Assembly (NCBI GenBank): GCA_031292355.1
Contig: JARLHI010000080.1
Location: 172,058-236,057, forward strand
From: Candidatus Obscuribacterales bacterium
GTDB lineage: Bacteria; Cyanobacteriota; Vampirovibrionia; Obscuribacterales; Obscuribacteraceae
Direction of reading: 5' to 3'
Length of the DNA stretch: 64,000 bases
Part shown: in pieces, positions 26,241 through 35,219 of the stretch
Layout: each line of letters starts with the position of its first letter
Numbering within the stretch: position 1 is the first letter of the stretch
Notes under the pieces: model-generated
Databases searched by the model: none
Told to the model about the DNA's origin: nothing
Seen by the model: only the letters and a program-made list of their open reading frames with translations
Made by a program: the position numbers and the translations under genes

Positions 26241-27025
26241 CCAATTACCTCTTCCGGGCGTAAAGTCAGAACTTCTGGCTCGCCTTCTGTTATCAAAAGT
26301 GAATGTTCAAAGTGTGCTGAAGGCTTGTAATCTTGCGTTACAACAGTCCAACGGTCAGTTTTGGTCTTAACCCTGTCGCCACCTAGGTTGAACATCGGCT
26401 CAACGGCTATAACCATACCAGGTTTCAACTTCACTCTACTACCGGTGCGATAGTTGAAGATGAACGGATCTTCGTGATAGTCAGGGCCTATGCCATGTCC
26501 ACCGTAATCGCGAACCAGTCCATAAGAGTTCGCAATTGCAATATCTTCGATTGCGCCACCGAGATCATCCAATGTCGCGCCCGGTCTACAGGCTTTGATC
26601 GCATCATACAAAGATTGCCTGGTGTCATGCAAAAGCTTTTCAAGACGCGGAGTAATCTTGCCAACCGGCACGGTGAGAGCGGTGTCACCGATGAAATCGA
26701 ACTTTTTGTTGCCGTCTAGCTGCCGTCTAATAGTGGCACCAATATCCATGCTGCAGATATCGCCTTCTTTAAGCACTTTCTTTTTATTGGGAATGCCGTG
26801 CACGACTTCTTCATTGACCGAGATACAAACTGTGTTGGGAAAGCCTCGATAACCTTTGAAGGTGGGAATGGCCCCTGCGTCTCGAATCAGTTTTTCTGCA
26901 TGCTCATCAATTTCCCAGGTCGTCACGCCGGGCGCGACCAATTTTGAAATGGCATACAAAGTAGCGCCAGCAAGCTTGCCCGCTTGGCGAATCAGTTCAA
27001 TATCTTCGTCTTTAGTGAGAATCAT
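26237..27025 (-). CDS. map: Methionine aminopeptidase, type I
   Basis: A 262-residue metalloprotease that removes the initiator methionine. The expected metal-ligand regions are present: GDICSMDIGATIR, IGDTALTV, YGGHGIGPDYHEDP, AVEPMFN and FEHSLLITEG. It lies between adk and infA, an arrangement common in Firmicutes and actinobacteria but not in photosynthetic cyanobacteria, and its stop overlaps the infA start. Confidence 0.97.
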   Translation of the reverse strand: MILTKDEDIELIRQAGKLAGATLYAISKLVAPGVTTWEIDEHAEKLIRDAGAIPTFKGYRGFPNTVCISVNEEVVHGIPNKKKVLKEGDICSMDIGATIRRQLDGNKKFDFIGDTALTVPVGKITPRLEKLLHDTRQSLYDAIKACRPGATLDDLGGAIEDIAIANSYGLVRDYGGHGIGPDYHEDPFIFNYRTGSRVKLKPGMVIAVEPMFNLGGDRVKTKTDRWTVVTQDYKPSAHFEHSLLITEGEPEVLTLRPEEVIG

Positions 27026-27039
27026 TTTCTTATGTGGCT

Positions 27040-27735
27040 CTAATTTCTATTGCTCGTTTTTTTTTGAGAGTCGAGAGTTTTTAAAATATCGGCGAAGATC
27101 ACTTCTGCTTTACCCTGCGCATCAACGGTTCTCAAGAGCAGCTTTGCGTCGTAGAAGTCGATCAAAGGCTCGGTCTGGGAGTGATATGCGGACAATCTTT
27201 CCTTGACCAGTTCTTCTTTGTCGTCAGAGCGCTGGTACAGTGCTGAACCGCAAAGATCGCAGCGACCTTCTTGCGCGGGGGGTGCAAAGGTCATGTGATA
27301 AACAGCATTGCAGGTTTTATTCGAGCAAACGCGACGACCGGTGATACGCTCGGTCAAAAGGTGATCGTCGATTTGCAGATTAATCACTGCATTCAACTGA
27401 GATCTCAATTTCTCGAGCAGAGCATCGAGACTTTTGGCCTGAGCAAGATTGCGGGGAAAGCCGTCAAGAATAAAACCTTTGGCGCATTCTGGGCTTGATA
27501 GTTTCTCTTCAAACATTTTGATCAGCACATCATCAGGAACAAGCTGTCCTTTGTCCATGAATCCCTTGGCTAGCTGTCCAGCTTCAGTGCCTTTAGCAGT
27601 TGCTTCACGCAACATATCGCCAGAAGAAAGATGAAGCAGACCTGTCTTGTCGGCCAGTTTCTTGCACTGAGTACCTTTACCGCTGCCGGGAGCGCCGAGG
27701 AAAAGAATGCGCATGATATTGTTCAAAGCCTCCAT
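27040..27735 (-). CDS. adk: Adenylate kinase
   Basis: About 231 residues; it balances AMP, ADP and ATP. The P-loop is FLGAPGSGKGTQ, the NMP-binding part contains LSSGDMLR, and DGFPRN is conserved. The lid holds four cysteines (CSNKTC and CDLC), so it is the zinc-lid type, with an unusual four-residue gap in the first pair. The ATG at 27735 directly abuts the secY stop codon. An ATG seven codons later (27714) would match the usual family N-terminus and cannot be excluded. Confidence 0.94.
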   Translation of the reverse strand: MEALNNIMRILFLGAPGSGKGTQCKKLADKTGLLHLSSGDMLREATAKGTEAGQLAKGFMDKGQLVPDDVLIKMFEEKLSSPECAKGFILDGFPRNLAQAKSLDALLEKLRSQLNAVINLQIDDHLLTERITGRRVCSNKTCNAVYHMTFAPPAQEGRCDLCGSALYQRSDDKEELVKERLSAYHSQTEPLIDFYDAKLLLRTVDAQGKAEVIFADILKTLDSQKKTSNRN

Positions 27736-29178
27736 TTAGGCGTCTTGAGTTCTGTCTTTAAAAAGTCCGCGTGCTTGATATTGAGCCGACAAAGCATGTG
27801 TACGAATCTGCCTTTGCGTATCAATAGCCACACCCACGAGGATGATCAATGAAGTGGAGCCTAAGCCCTGAAGCGTTTGTACGTAAAAAAGTTGCTCGGC
27901 ATGAATCGGCAAAATAGCGACAATACCGATTGCCACAGCACCTATCAAGATCAAACGGTTCAATGTTTTTTCCAGGAAGTCAGCAGTCGGACGGCCCGGA
28001 CGAACGCCCTGGATAGCTCTACCGCTACGTCTTAAGTTCTCAGCCATGTCTCTTACTGGCAACACAATTGAAGCGTAGAAAAAGGCGAAGAAGAGAATCA
28101 AAATGAAGTAAATGAGCGAATGCTCCCAGTGATAGTAGGAAAGCATGTTGGCAAATTCAGTAGAAATTGTGGTCCACGCGCCCTGCGCCCAGGGTTGAGC
28201 TGCAATCGAGTCAAGCTGAGGGCCAACTCCTGGTACCTGTTTGGCAAGAGCTGTTAGCGCTTGACCAGGGTCTTTGCCACGACCCACAAAAGACATGATG
28301 GTCGAAGGGAACATCAAAAGCGAAGAGGCGAAAATAATCGACATCACGCCGGAAGGATTAACTGGCAGGTACATATAGTCATCTGGTGCGGCAAAAACCT
28401 GGCGCCCGACATTGCGTCTGGCTCCCATCACCATCAATTTACGCACGCCCTGCTGGAGACAGACAATCAATACAACCAGACCCAGAAAAACCAACAATAA
28501 GGCGATCACGCCCCATAGTGGCGACTGCCCGGTTTGGACTGCTTCATAGGTGTTTTTGATCATTACAGGCAGGCGGGACGCGATACCAAGGAAAATCAGC
28601 AACGACGCACCGTTGCCAACGCCACGGTCCGTAATCAGCTCACCCATCCACATGATGAAGACGGCAGACGCCGTCAAAATAATGGTTGTGTTAATCAAAA
28701 ATGGCAGACCAGGCGTCAAAACGACATCAGGACTGTGAATTTTGGAGAGCAAATTAGCAAGCATGAAAGACTGAAAAGCGGCCAGTCCTACCGTTGCAAA
28801 ACGTGTGTACTGAGACAACTGTTTGCGCCCCTGTTCACCCGATTGCTTCTGCAATTCTTCTAACTTTGGCACCACAACCGTCATCAATTGCATGATGATT
28901 GAAGCCGTAATGTACGGCCCAATCCCCATCGAGAAGATGGAGAGCTTGTTGAGGGCGCCGCCTGTGAACAAGTCGATCATGCCGAGCAAATTCTGAGCGA
29001 GCTCAGGATGCTTGGTAAAAGCAGTTGGATCCACGCCAGGAATTGGAATATGAACGCCGAAACGATAAATGGCGATCATCGTCAGAGTAAAAAAGATGCG
29101 TTCTTTCAAACCTGCTGCTTTGAGCATTTTGAAGAATTCTTCGGGTCCGCCGATTTTGCCGCCACGTTTGGACTGCAT
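27736..29178 (-). CDS. secY: Preprotein translocase subunit SecY
   Basis: A 480-residue, ten-helix channel subunit for protein export. Landmarks are the N-terminal RIFFTLTMIAIYRFGVHIPIPGVD, the plug/TM2 region FSMGIGPYITASI, and ITDRGVGNGASLLIF before TM5. Loop 6-7, with an Ala/Gln/Pro-rich insert (about residues 300-335), is longer than usual. The ATG at 29178 follows GGAG by nine bases; a TTG five codons earlier is less likely. The stop abuts adk. Confidence 0.96.
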   Translation of the reverse strand: MQSKRGGKIGGPEEFFKMLKAAGLKERIFFTLTMIAIYRFGVHIPIPGVDPTAFTKHPELAQNLLGMIDLFTGGALNKLSIFSMGIGPYITASIIMQLMTVVVPKLEELQKQSGEQGRKQLSQYTRFATVGLAAFQSFMLANLLSKIHSPDVVLTPGLPFLINTTIILTASAVFIMWMGELITDRGVGNGASLLIFLGIASRLPVMIKNTYEAVQTGQSPLWGVIALLLVFLGLVVLIVCLQQGVRKLMVMGARRNVGRQVFAAPDDYMYLPVNPSGVMSIIFASSLLMFPSTIMSFVGRGKDPGQALTALAKQVPGVGPQLDSIAAQPWAQGAWTTISTEFANMLSYYHWEHSLIYFILILFFAFFYASIVLPVRDMAENLRRSGRAIQGVRPGRPTADFLEKTLNRLILIGAVAIGIVAILPIHAEQLFYVQTLQGLGSTSLIILVGVAIDTQRQIRTHALSAQYQARGLFKDRTQDA

Positions 29179-29346
29179 AATTTTCTGCTCCAACTATATA
29201 GAACTGATATTCGATTTAAATCAAGAAGACTGAGACAGGGACAAGCTATCGAAAAAGAATGTCGCCTGTCTGATCCTAACGCTATTGAAGCGTATAAGAC
29301 AGACTAAGCGACAAAACTTTCGACTACGTTAACGCAAGATTAGCGA

Positions 29347-30009
29347 TTATTTCTTCTTGCCAGGTTTCTTACCGCCCATATCTTTGGGTGGAGCTTTAGC
29401 GACTTTGGCTGCTTTGGGTTGAGCAGCTTTCACTTTAGCCGCTGCTTTTTCTTCAGCGCGAATGGCGTTAGCAGCAATTGATGGCAATGGCGCATTGCGA
29501 CGTTCTTCATAAGCAGCCACTGCTTTATTGAAGCGTTTGGTACGCTTACCTTCTACAACTTTCACTTCAACAACTTCGACGGATCCGCCTGCTGCTTCGA
29601 TTTTGGCTTTGGCGCCAGCTGAAACGTGGTGGCAAAGGACTTTCAAAGCGACTTTCAAATCGCCGTTGCCGAGAATACGCAAACTGTCAGTAGCCTTGCG
29701 CAGCAATTTGTGATGAACGAGTGAATCACCATCAACTTCAGTACCAGCTGGCAAATTGTTCAAAGCGCCAACATTGACTTCAACCCACTCACGTTTGATG
29801 ACCTGGTCAAAATTGTGCAATTTAGGTAAACGACGGAAAAGGGGAGTTTGTCCACCTTCAAAGCCGAAACGTTTGCTTTCGCCTGAACGCTGACCCTGTC
29901 CGTTGTGTCCACGAGTGGATGTTTTACCGTGACCCGAAGCGCGACCACGACCAACGATTTTGCGTTTTCTGGTCGACCCATCGGCTGGGCGTAAATCTGT
30001 CAGTTCCAT
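29347..30009 (-). CDS. rplO: Ribosomal protein L15 with Lys/Ala-rich tail
   Basis: The family part covers about residues 1-150: GRGRASGHGKTSTRGHNGQ, FEGGQTPLFRRLPK and the C-terminal AGGSVEVVE. At 220 residues it is about 70 longer than usual. The additional C-terminus is rich in Ala and Lys (EEKAAAKVKAAQPKAAKVAK) and ends KKPGKKK. L15 binds 23S rRNA late in assembly; the tail's role is unknown. It lies between rpmD and secY. Confidence 0.95.
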   Translation of the reverse strand: MELTDLRPADGSTRKRKIVGRGRASGHGKTSTRGHNGQGQRSGESKRFGFEGGQTPLFRRLPKLHNFDQVIKREWVEVNVGALNNLPAGTEVDGDSLVHHKLLRKATDSLRILGNGDLKVALKVLCHHVSAGAKAKIEAAGGSVEVVEVKVVEGKRTKRFNKAVAAYEERRNAPLPSIAANAIRAEEKAAAKVKAAQPKAAKVAKAPPKDMGGKKPGKKK

Positions 30010-30138
30010 TTTCGTTCTCCTTTGCCTTGCGCCAGAACAAACTATTGCTTGCTATTGCAGGAATATTTGTTTGACTCGGCTAAATAGAAAGCACCAGACT
30101 CTAATTTCTTAGCTGGCGCTTTCAGACTTTGTCTTTGA

Positions 30139-30396
30139 TTATTTGCTAGCTTTGGCTTCGACCGGCTTTTTGGCAGCGGCTTTAGCTTCAGATTTAGCTT
30201 TTGCAGCTTTGGTCTCATGACCTTCAGCTGGTGTGACGGTGACAAGGTGATGAACCTTATTCAGCATGCCACGGATAGTTGGGCTGTCGGAATGAACGGC
30301 TGAACTACCGTATTTGCCAAGCCCTAAAGCCTGAACAATCTTTCGTTGAGTCTCTTTCTTTCCAACTAGACCACTTGTAAGTGTGATTTTTAACAT
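30139..30396 (-). CDS. rpmD: Ribosomal protein L30 with Lys/Ala-rich tail
   Basis: The first 55-60 residues are L30 (LKITLTSGLVGKKETQRKIV and SPTIRGMLNKVHHLV). A C-terminal extension of about 25 residues rich in Ala, Lys and Glu follows. L30 is optional in bacteria and is missing from cyanobacteria and plastids, so its presence helps place the organism outside photosynthetic cyanobacteria. It sits in the standard rpsE-rpmD-rplO position. Confidence 0.93.
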   Translation of the reverse strand: MLKITLTSGLVGKKETQRKIVQALGLGKYGSSAVHSDSPTIRGMLNKVHHLVTVTPAEGHETKAAKAKSEAKAAAKKPVEAKASK

Positions 30397-30468
30397 TTTC
30401 CATCGCTCCGACGCTGCTCACGCAGCCCTGTGTTTGAAAATTTTTGAGATTTTTGCGTAACCAGCAGT

Positions 30469-31092
30469 TTAAGCAAACATTTGTTTGATGCTGATACCGC
30501 GCAAGCGGGCAGCTTCTTCGAATGTACGCAAATTAGCTAGTCCATGGACGGTTGCGCGAGCCACATTCAATGGAGCGCGTGAACCGAGCGACTTCGAAAG
30601 TACATCACCAACGCCGGCCAGTTCTAGAATCGAACGAGCGGCACCACCGGCGATGACGCCGGTACCTTTAGCGGCTGGCTTCAACATAATTCTGCTGGAA
30701 CCTTGCTTACCATAGATTTGGTGAGGAATGGTCGTACCCACTAATGGCACTTTGACCAGGCTCTTCTTAGCGTCTACAACGCCCTTTTGAATAGCGCTTA
30801 TAACTTCGGCAGCTTTGCCGACGCCGATACCTACTTGACCTTTACCGTTACCGACAGCGACAACAGCGCGGAAGCTCAGTTTCTTACCGCCTTTGACGAC
30901 TTTGGTAACACGTCTTACTTGAATGATTTTTTCTTCCCACTCAGACTGCTCGCGTTGACGTGGTTCGTTGCTGCGACCTGGGCCGCCACCACCTTCACGT
31001 CCACCACCGCGACGACCTTTGCGGGCTGGAGCATCTCCTGGTACCGCCGACAAATCATCCGCTGGAGTTACCTTATCTTGATTATCTGCCAT
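30469..31092 (-). CDS. rpsE: Ribosomal protein S5 with extended N-terminus
   Basis: A 207-residue small-subunit accuracy protein. The double-stranded RNA-binding part has EWEEKIIQVRRVTKVVKGGKK, followed by VAVGNGKGQVGIGVGKAAE and GVIAGGAARSILELAG. The first 50 residues are a low-complexity Gly/Arg-rich extension (KGRRGGGREGGGGPGR) not found in the core family. It lies between rplR and rpmD. Confidence 0.97.
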   Translation of the reverse strand: MADNQDKVTPADDLSAVPGDAPARKGRRGGGREGGGGPGRSNEPRQREQSEWEEKIIQVRRVTKVVKGGKKLSFRAVVAVGNGKGQVGIGVGKAAEVISAIQKGVVDAKKSLVKVPLVGTTIPHQIYGKQGSSRIMLKPAAKGTGVIAGGAARSILELAGVGDVLSKSLGSRAPLNVARATVHGLANLRTFEEAARLRGISIKQMFA

Positions 31093-31161
31093 TTCTGTGT
31101 CCTTTATTCCGGGTAGCTGATTGCTTCCCTACACATCCCAATTTTGTTGTCTTTAGAATTC

Positions 31162-31527
31162 TTAGAAGTCTAGCCCGGATTCACGTGCCGCTTCAGCAAC
31201 TGCTGCAACGCGTCCGTGATAGATATAGCCACCACGGTCGAAAACTACGGCGGAAACGCCTTTTGCTTTAGCGCGCTTAGCGACGAGTTCACCAACTGCC
31301 TTAGCAGATTCGCAATCCCATGTCTTGGTCAAAGCCTTGAGCTCAGGATCAAGAGTTGAAGCCGTAACGAGAGTTTTGGCTGAAGCATCGTCGACGATTT
31401 GCGCATATATATGCTTGTTTGAGCGATAAATGCACAACCGTGGACGCTCTTGCGAACCAGCCAGGCGACGACGAATTCGCATGTGGCGCTTGAGGCGGTT
31501 TTGCTTCCTGTCTATTTTTGTAATCAT
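31162..31527 (-). CDS. rplR: Ribosomal protein L18
   Basis: A 121-residue protein that binds 5S rRNA together with L5. Typical stretches are RIRRRLAGSQERPRLCIYRS, HIYAQIVDD, and the C-terminal FDRGGYIYHGRVAAVAEAARESGLDF family end (the last residues GLDF are typical). Order rplF-rplR-rpsE is kept. Confidence 0.97.
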   Translation of the reverse strand: MITKIDRKQNRLKRHMRIRRRLAGSQERPRLCIYRSNKHIYAQIVDDASAKTLVTASTLDPELKALTKTWDCESAKAVGELVAKRAKAKGVSAVVFDRGGYIYHGRVAAVAEAARESGLDF

Positions 31528-31562
31528 CTCTAGGATCCTCTGTAAGCTCGATGGCTTTCCAA

Positions 31563-32108
31563 CTATTTCTTCTTACCGGCGGCTTTACCAGCTTTACGGC
31601 GGATAAATTCACCTTGATACTTAACGCCTTTGCCTTTGTAGACTTCTGGCGGACGCTTGCTACGAATGAGAGCACTAACGTCACCAACGGCTTGTTTGTC
31701 AGCACCAGATACGGTGACTATGTTGCCCTTACCGACAACGATAGTGACGCCTTCTGGTGGATCGATATTAACTGGATGGGAATACCCCAGAGACAGAACC
31801 AGTCTCTTTCCTTCCATCACGGCGCGATAACCGACGCCGATGATTTCCAGGTTACGGTCGAAACCTGTAGTGACGCCCTTGACCATGTTGGCGATAAGAG
31901 TGCGACTGAGGCCATGAAGACCACGAGTGCTTCTCTCGTCATTGTTTACGGTCACGAGCAAATTACCATCGGCCTGTTTGACAGTCAGTTCTGGACGGAT
32001 TGCCGTTTGCAATGAACCTTTCGGTCCTTTGACGGAAACCAAGCCTTCTTTTATGTCAACAGTGACGCCAGCTGGTACTGCTATTGGTGCTTTGCCTATA
32101 CGAGACAT
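31563..32108 (-). CDS. rplF: Ribosomal protein L6
   Basis: A 181-residue large-subunit protein with the duplicated L6 fold. It starts MSRIGKAPIAVPAGV and has the family end (RSKRPPEVYKGKGVKY). The ATG at 32108 follows GAGGAAAT; a longer frame starting inside the rpsH gene (32177) adds 23 unrelated residues and is rejected. The basic tail ends RRKAGKAAGKKK. Confidence 0.97.
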   Translation of the reverse strand: MSRIGKAPIAVPAGVTVDIKEGLVSVKGPKGSLQTAIRPELTVKQADGNLLVTVNNDERSTRGLHGLSRTLIANMVKGVTTGFDRNLEIIGVGYRAVMEGKRLVLSLGYSHPVNIDPPEGVTIVVGKGNIVTVSGADKQAVGDVSALIRSKRPPEVYKGKGVKYQGEFIRRKAGKAAGKKK

Positions 32109-32145
32109 CGTTATTTCCTCTAACCTTCGCGTTATTAAACGCTCG

Positions 32146-32547
32146 TTACCATATGTGGGCGATGATTTCGCCGCCAATGTTGCTCTTGCGAGCTTCGCGG
32201 TCGGTCATCAAGCCACGACTCGTGCTGACGATGGCGACACCTAGTCCACCATAAACTCTCGGCACTTGCTTAGCAGGACGATAAACCTTCAAGCCTGGAC
32301 GGCTGATGCGTTTAATGCCCTGGATGACCTGCTCACCCTTGGCACCGTACTTAAGTACTACGCGCATTTTTTGTTCTGGTGTTCCCAAAGCTTTGGTTTC
32401 GAAGGAAGAAATGAAGCCTTCGTTGCGAAGCAGCTCAGCGAGAGCTACTTTTTGTTTCGAAGCTGGCATTTCCACTGCTGGTGCCTGCACTCTGGCTGCG
32501 TTACGCAACCTTGTGAACATGTCAGAAATTGGATCTGTGACGGGCAT
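32146..32547 (-). CDS. rpsH: Ribosomal protein S8
   Basis: A 133-residue small-subunit central-domain protein. Typical stretches: DPISDMFTRLRNAARV, SRPGLKVYRPAKQVPRVYGGLG and the end VSTSRGLMTDREARKSNIGG. It represses the spc operon in E. coli; whether that happens here is not visible. It lies 10 bases after rpsN. Confidence 0.97.
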   Translation of the reverse strand: MPVTDPISDMFTRLRNAARVQAPAVEMPASKQKVALAELLRNEGFISSFETKALGTPEQKMRVVLKYGAKGEQVIQGIKRISRPGLKVYRPAKQVPRVYGGLGVAIVSTSRGLMTDREARKSNIGGEIIAHIW

Positions 32548-32557
32548 TTACTATCTC

Positions 32558-32764
32558 CTACCAACTAGACTTGGTGACGCCAGGGATTAGACCTTCGTGA
32601 GCCATCTTCCGCAAGCAGCAGCGGCATAATCCGAAATCGCGATAATAACCACGTGGACGTCCGCAGAGTCGACAACGATTGTGCAAGCGCACGACGGGAT
32701 ATTCTCCCTTGGCCGCAAGGACCCGGCGCTTGTGCTCTTTGTCGATCATCGATGTTTTAGCCAT
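32558..32764 (-). CDS. rpsN: Ribosomal protein S14, zinc-binding type
   Basis: A 68-residue short-form S14 (type Z). The zinc site is CRLC and CRCC (NRCRLCGRPRGYYRDFGLCRCC read in two parts), followed by KMAHEGLIPGVTKSSW, the usual C-terminus. Photosynthetic cyanobacteria use the long zinc-free form encoded elsewhere, so the form and location here are informative. Confidence 0.97.
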   Translation of the reverse strand: MAKTSMIDKEHKRRVLAAKGEYPVVRLHNRCRLCGRPRGYYRDFGLCRCCLRKMAHEGLIPGVTKSSW

Positions 32765-32843
32765 ACTGTATTTTTAGCTCCATAGCAGACGAGCTGCTCT
32801 CTGTGTGTTTTCGCTTTTTCTCGAAAGAATCGGCTCTATCTCG

Positions 32844-33386
32844 TTATTGTTTTTTGAACGGAAAGCCGAAGGCTGTCAGTAATGCATGCCCTTCTTGGTC
32901 AGTACGAGCGGTGGTAACAATGGCAATGTCCATACCGCGTACTGCGTCGACTTGTTCGTAATTGATTTCCGGGAAAATCAATTGTTCTTTGATACCAACG
33001 GAATAATTTCCGCGACCATCAAAGGATTTACCGCTCACGCCACGAAAATCGCGGATACGGGGCAGAGCAATGTGGATGAACTTAGCGAGGAAATCGTACA
33101 TACGACTACCGCGTAAGGTGACACTGGCTCCGACTGGCATACCCTTACGTACTTTAAAAGTAGCAATTGATTTGCGAGCGCGATTGATGATTGGTTTTTG
33201 ACCGGTAACTGTGACCAAGTCTTTAACGCCACTATCGATGGCTTTAGCGTTAGCGGTTGCTTCGCCGATACCCATGTTGATGACGATTTTTACGATGCGG
33301 GGCACTTGCAGATCGTTTGTGTAACCGAACTGCTTTTTAAGAGTTGGCACCACTTCTTGTGCGTAGTGTTCTCTGATATTGATCAT
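32844..33386 (-). CDS. rplE: Ribosomal protein L5
   Basis: A 180-residue 5S rRNA-binding protein. Typical stretches: VPRIVKIVINMGIGEA, ITGQKP-type VTGQKPIINRARKSIATFK, RGSRMYDFLAKFIHIALPRIRDFRG (the middle of the protein) and VRGMDIAIVTTA. An AGAGG site precedes the ATG. Order rplX-rplE-rpsN is kept. Confidence 0.97.
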   Translation of the reverse strand: MINIREHYAQEVVPTLKKQFGYTNDLQVPRIVKIVINMGIGEATANAKAIDSGVKDLVTVTGQKPIINRARKSIATFKVRKGMPVGASVTLRGSRMYDFLAKFIHIALPRIRDFRGVSGKSFDGRGNYSVGIKEQLIFPEINYEQVDAVRGMDIAIVTTARTDQEGHALLTAFGFPFKKQ

Positions 33387-33468
33387 TGTCTTACCGGACC
33401 TCTTTTACTTTAGACGGTCTTTGCCGTCCATTTTTTGCTCAAGCCTAGCCCAAGCAAAAATTCCACTA

Positions 33469-33885
33469 TTAGTCGATATCTTCTTTCTTTCTGAATTCAG
33501 CTCTGACCGCTTTGTTCGACTTGGTGCTGAAAAGCATTACTTTCGAAGCGAAGATCGGAGCTTCTTTCTTGGTCAAACCACCAGGTGCCATAGGACCTTT
33601 TGGTTTAGCGGCTTTTGTCTTCAGGTTGATACCTTCGACGATGATTTTGCCTTCTTTAGGCATTACTTCAAGCACCTTGCCGGTCTTGCCCTTGCCCATT
33701 TCAACGGAGCCGGACATGATTTTGACGAGGTCGCCTTTTTTCACGTGCATTTTAGGCACGAGATTGGTGGCGCCTGGCTTGACGAAAGCTTCAGAAACGA
33801 CGGTTCTGCCGCCGAATTTGGTTTTTTGTTTGATAGCGGCCTTCGTGAAACGAACTTCGCGTTTTTCTGGTTTAGGCGGATACAT
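33469..33885 (-). CDS. rplX: Ribosomal protein L24 with N-terminal extension
   Basis: Canonical L24 starts around residue 46 (MHVKKGDLVKIMSG) and continues with GKTGKVLEVMPKEGKIIVEG. The 45 residues before it (MYPPKPEKREVRFTKAAIK...) are additional. The early ATG at 33885 has GGAGG at ideal spacing and overlaps the rplN stop by one base, whereas the internal ATG has no comparable site, so the long form is probably translated. The protein starts 50S assembly. Confidence 0.93.
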   Translation of the reverse strand: MYPPKPEKREVRFTKAAIKQKTKFGGRTVVSEAFVKPGATNLVPKMHVKKGDLVKIMSGSVEMGKGKTGKVLEVMPKEGKIIVEGINLKTKAAKPKGPMAPGGLTKKEAPIFASKVMLFSTKSNKAVRAEFRKKEDID

Positions 33886-34253
33886 TAAAGAACCTCCGGA
33901 GCCAACGAGAGAATCTTGGTGTAGTTCTTGTCTCTAAGCTCACGAGCGATGGGACCGAAGACGCGTGTACCTTTTGGGTTACCGTCTTTTTGAACGATAA
34001 CGGCGGCGTTGTCGTCAAATCTAATTGTGGAACCGTCAGCGCGACGGACGTTTTGGCGAACGCGTACTACTACGGCGCGCACCACTTCCGACTTTTTAAC
34101 GGGCATATTGGGAAGTGCATCTTTGACAGCTGCGACAATCAAGTCACCAACAGAAGCGTAAGTGCGATTTCCGCCGCCAATGACGCGGATACACATGAGC
34201 TCTCTGGCGCCTGTATTGTCAGCGCAGGTCAAGCGTGTTTGTTGCTGAATCAT
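33885..34253 (-). CDS. rplN: Ribosomal protein L14
   Basis: A 122-residue large-subunit protein forming bridge B8. Typical MIQQQTRLTCADNTGARELM, VKKSEVVRAVVVR and GTRVFGPIARELRDKNYTKI. It overlaps rpsQ upstream by four bases (ATGA) and rplX downstream by one, indicating tight translational coupling. Confidence 0.98.
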   Translation of the reverse strand: MIQQQTRLTCADNTGARELMCIRVIGGGNRTYASVGDLIVAAVKDALPNMPVKKSEVVRAVVVRVRQNVRRADGSTIRFDDNAAVIVQKDGNPKGTRVFGPIARELRDKNYTKILSLAPEVL

Positions 34254-34525
34254 GCGTTGGAATCCTTATCTACGTTGGTCATATTGTCGCGACCAGTGGT
34301 TTCAACAACCAACCAGCGCTTTTCGCGAGACAACGGACGGCATTCACGAATGCGAACCCGGTCGCCAATCTTGCAAGTATTTTCGGCATCGTGCGCTTTG
34401 AATTTAGCAGTTGTCACGATTTGTTTTTCGTACTTGGGATGAGGAGCATAGCTTTCAACAGCTACAACAACCGTTTTCTCCATTTTGTTGGAGACAACCT
34501 TTCCGACTAATTCCTTCCTGGGCAT
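34250..34525 (-). CDS. rpsQ: Ribosomal protein S17
   Basis: A 91-residue primary 16S rRNA-binding protein with an OB fold. It contains GKVVSNKMEKTVVVAVE, HPKYEKQIVTTAKFKAHD and GDRVRIRECRPLSREKRW. Its stop overlaps the rplN start (ATGA). It lies 63 bases after rpmC. Confidence 0.97.
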   Translation of the reverse strand: MPRKELVGKVVSNKMEKTVVVAVESYAPHPKYEKQIVTTAKFKAHDAENTCKIGDRVRIRECRPLSREKRWLVVETTGRDNMTNVDKDSNA

Positions 34526-34588
34526 ATCACTTGTCCTTATTTCAGATCTTCCAGCAAACTCGCTTGTGCTCGCTTTTAATTGAGGCTC

Positions 34589-34795
34589 TTAGTTCTTTTT
34601 GATTTCAGCATCCAATTTTTCGTTTTGAATGGTCAAAAGCTGAGCCAATAGTTTGCGTGCTGTCCGCAGTTTGGCTGGGCTTTCCAACTTTCTCATAGCG
34701 AGTTGGAATCGCAAATCAACAATGCTCTTACGAGTGTCGTCGATACGGGAGTTGATCTCTTCGTTGTTCAATTCTCTAATTTCTTTGACTTTCAT
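34589..34795 (-). CDS. rpmC: Ribosomal protein L29
   Basis: A 68-residue helical hairpin protein at the peptide exit. It begins MKVKEIRELNNEEINSRID and has DLRFQLAMRKLESPAKL. The ATG at 34795 has GGAGG upstream, inside the end of rplP. A longer frame starting within rplP adds 13 unrelated residues and is rejected. Confidence 0.96.
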   Translation of the reverse strand: MKVKEIRELNNEEINSRIDDTRKSIVDLRFQLAMRKLESPAKLRTARKLLAQLLTIQNEKLDAEIKKN

Positions 34796-34797
34796 GT

Positions 34798-35217
34798 TTA
34801 TTGACCTCCAGCATGTCTTTCGACGATGCGGCATCTGATTGGCAATTTCTGGGCGGCTAATTCAAGCGCCTTGTGTGCTTGCTCAGAAGTGATACCAGCC
34901 ATTTCAAACATGATGCGACCTGGTTTAACAACGGTGACCCAGAATTCTGGATTACCTTTACCGGATCCCATACGGGTTTCAGCGGCTTTCTTCGTAACTG
35001 GTTTATCGGGGAATACTCGAATCCAAACTTGACCGCCTCTTTTTACAGAACGCGTCATCGCTTTACGAGCTGCTTCAATCTGACGCGATGTGATCCAGGC
35101 TGGGTCGAGAACTTGCAAACCGTATTCACCGAATTGCACTTCAACACCACGGGTTTCACAACCGGTCATGCGTCCACGATGCTGCTTACGAAATTTTGTT
35201 CGTTTTGGGAGTAGCAT
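34798..35217 (-). CDS. rplP: Ribosomal protein L16
   Basis: A 139-residue protein near the peptidyl-transferase centre. It begins MLLPKRTKFRKQHRGRMTG and contains RGGQVWIRVFPDKPVTKK, MGSGKGNPEFWV and GRIMFEMAG. Order rpsC-rplP-rpmC is standard; rpsC ends two bases upstream. Confidence 0.98.
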   Translation of the reverse strand: MLLPKRTKFRKQHRGRMTGCETRGVEVQFGEYGLQVLDPAWITSRQIEAARKAMTRSVKRGGQVWIRVFPDKPVTKKAAETRMGSGKGNPEFWVTVVKPGRIMFEMAGITSEQAHKALELAAQKLPIRCRIVERHAGGQ

Positions 35218-35219
35218 CC

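Noticed and set aside
30042..30245. Lys-rich minus-strand open frame overlapping rpmD
   Set aside because: It is the rpmD Lys/Ala tail read in another frame.
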